Positions 41,436 to 41,579 of a stretch of 41,579 bases of DNA are shown one piece after another. The notes beneath the pieces are model-generated. The model made no database searches. It was not told the origin of the DNA and saw nothing but the letters and a program-made list of their open reading frames with translations. The position numbers were made by a program, and so were the translations under genes. Every line of letters begins with the position of its first letter. The first letter of the stretch is position 1. This stretch comes from an uncultured Monoglobus sp. Lineage in GTDB: Bacteria > Bacillota > Clostridia > Monoglobales > Monoglobaceae. The stretch is taken from NCBI GenBank assembly GCA_947630135.1, contig CANRGH010000020.1, positions 1 to 41,579 of the forward strand, in the 5' to 3' direction.

Positions 41436-41526
41436 AACAAAAAGGCACCGCAAACGCGGTTATAGCCTTGAAAGTATTACATGAAATATGTAACCGTTCT
41501 CAGCCGAGGGCGGTTACACTGTTTTT
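41436..41526 (+). ncRNA. Convergent antisense RNA of peptide module 4
   Basis: Same plan as at 38870-38956: an ACCGC/GCGGT hairpin, a linker of different sequence, then GTAACCG pairing with CGGTTAC and ACTGTTTTT. The stem is fully paired here, whereas module 3 has one mismatch. Confidence 0.66.
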
Positions 41527-41579
41527 ATCGTGAATATCACGAGAAACAATATTGTCAGAAATATAATTCTAATCAACTG
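41514..41579 (-). CDS. Small hydrophobic peptide, toxin-like (module copy 4, 5' end cut by window edge)
   Basis: The last 21 codons plus stop of a peptide identical to copy 3 (QLIRIIFLTILFLVIFTIKTV without its first two codons). The 71 bp at the edge match copy 3 exactly, while the adjoining 3' linker has diverged. This suggests the peptide and hairpin are under selection or the copies are recent. Start codon, Shine-Dalgarno and leader lie beyond 41579. Confidence 0.72.
   Translation of the reverse strand, partial: QLIRIIFLTILFLVIFTIKTV

Overview
The window looks like chromosome of an anaerobic, Gram-positive member of the Clostridia (Bacillota). The evidence is three S-layer-homology (SLH) surface proteins, Firmicutes-type Shine-Dalgarno sites (AGGAGG), near-consensus sigma-A promoters (TTGACA-N17-TATAAT), a formate-tetrahydrofolate ligase, and Cys-rich microproteins of a kind seen in spore formers. 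The housekeeping genes are GC-rich. Two surface-protein regions (about 11.0-15.0 kb and 39.3-41.2 kb) are clearly more AT-rich. No rRNA, tRNA, CRISPR array, integrase or transposase gene was found.

Layout. 1-3278 (-): SLH surface protein running off the left edge. 3357-3855: block of composite intergenic repeats. 4036-4779 (-): polysaccharide-type ABC exporter permease with no ATPase beside it. 5137-6018 (-): galU. 6294-7955 (-): ilvD. 8086-9798 (+): patatin-like phospholipase and a HAD phosphatase. 10294-10605 (-): XRE regulator. 10794-10957 (+): rod-shaped RNA with its own promoter and terminator, then a 1317-residue BspA-like leucine-rich-repeat protein. 15460-16389 (+): Fic-domain protein. 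16598-21053 (-): lipoprotein, then mnmG and fhs, which are probably cotranscribed. 21229-21565 (+): two Cys-rich microproteins. 21691-27345 (+): tight run DUF4160-DUF2442-ppk1-mgtE-mgtE. 27388-32376: two divergent SLH proteins. 32423-33550 (-): diguanylate cyclase. 33698-38594 (+): TagA-type glycosyltransferase, DJ-1/PfpI protein, 5-formyl-THF cyclo-ligase, MltG, TrmR and RodA. 39420-41119 (+): AT-rich secreted protein plus a 58-residue peptide.

The most interesting content is between the genes. Four intergenic regions (about 4798-5148, 9832-10268, 38835-39184, 41401-41579) carry the same module. It encodes a hydrophobic peptide of about 23 residues ending in K-x-V. A strong convergent antisense promoter sits just past the peptide's 3' end. 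A hairpin spans the peptide stop codon and acts as the antisense terminator. The 5' leader of the peptide mRNA is complementary to its own 3' end, and that pairing covaries between copies. This is the architecture of a type I toxin-antitoxin system with hok-like 5'-3' fold-back; I do not recognise the peptide as a named family. One copy is interrupted by a palindromic repeat. Two near-identical copies form direct repeats around the AT-rich secreted-protein cassette.

Other non-coding content includes a two-copy candidate small RNA (6112-6199 and 16404-16488, minus strand) with covarying stems and a C-rich loop complementary to Shine-Dalgarno sequences, and several dispersed palindromic repeat families. 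Functionally the window joins cell-surface building (SLH proteins, GalU, TagA, MltG, RodA), one-carbon folate metabolism (Fhs, 5-FCL), wobble-uridine tRNA modification (MnmG, TrmR) and a polyphosphate/magnesium operon (Ppk1, two MgtE).
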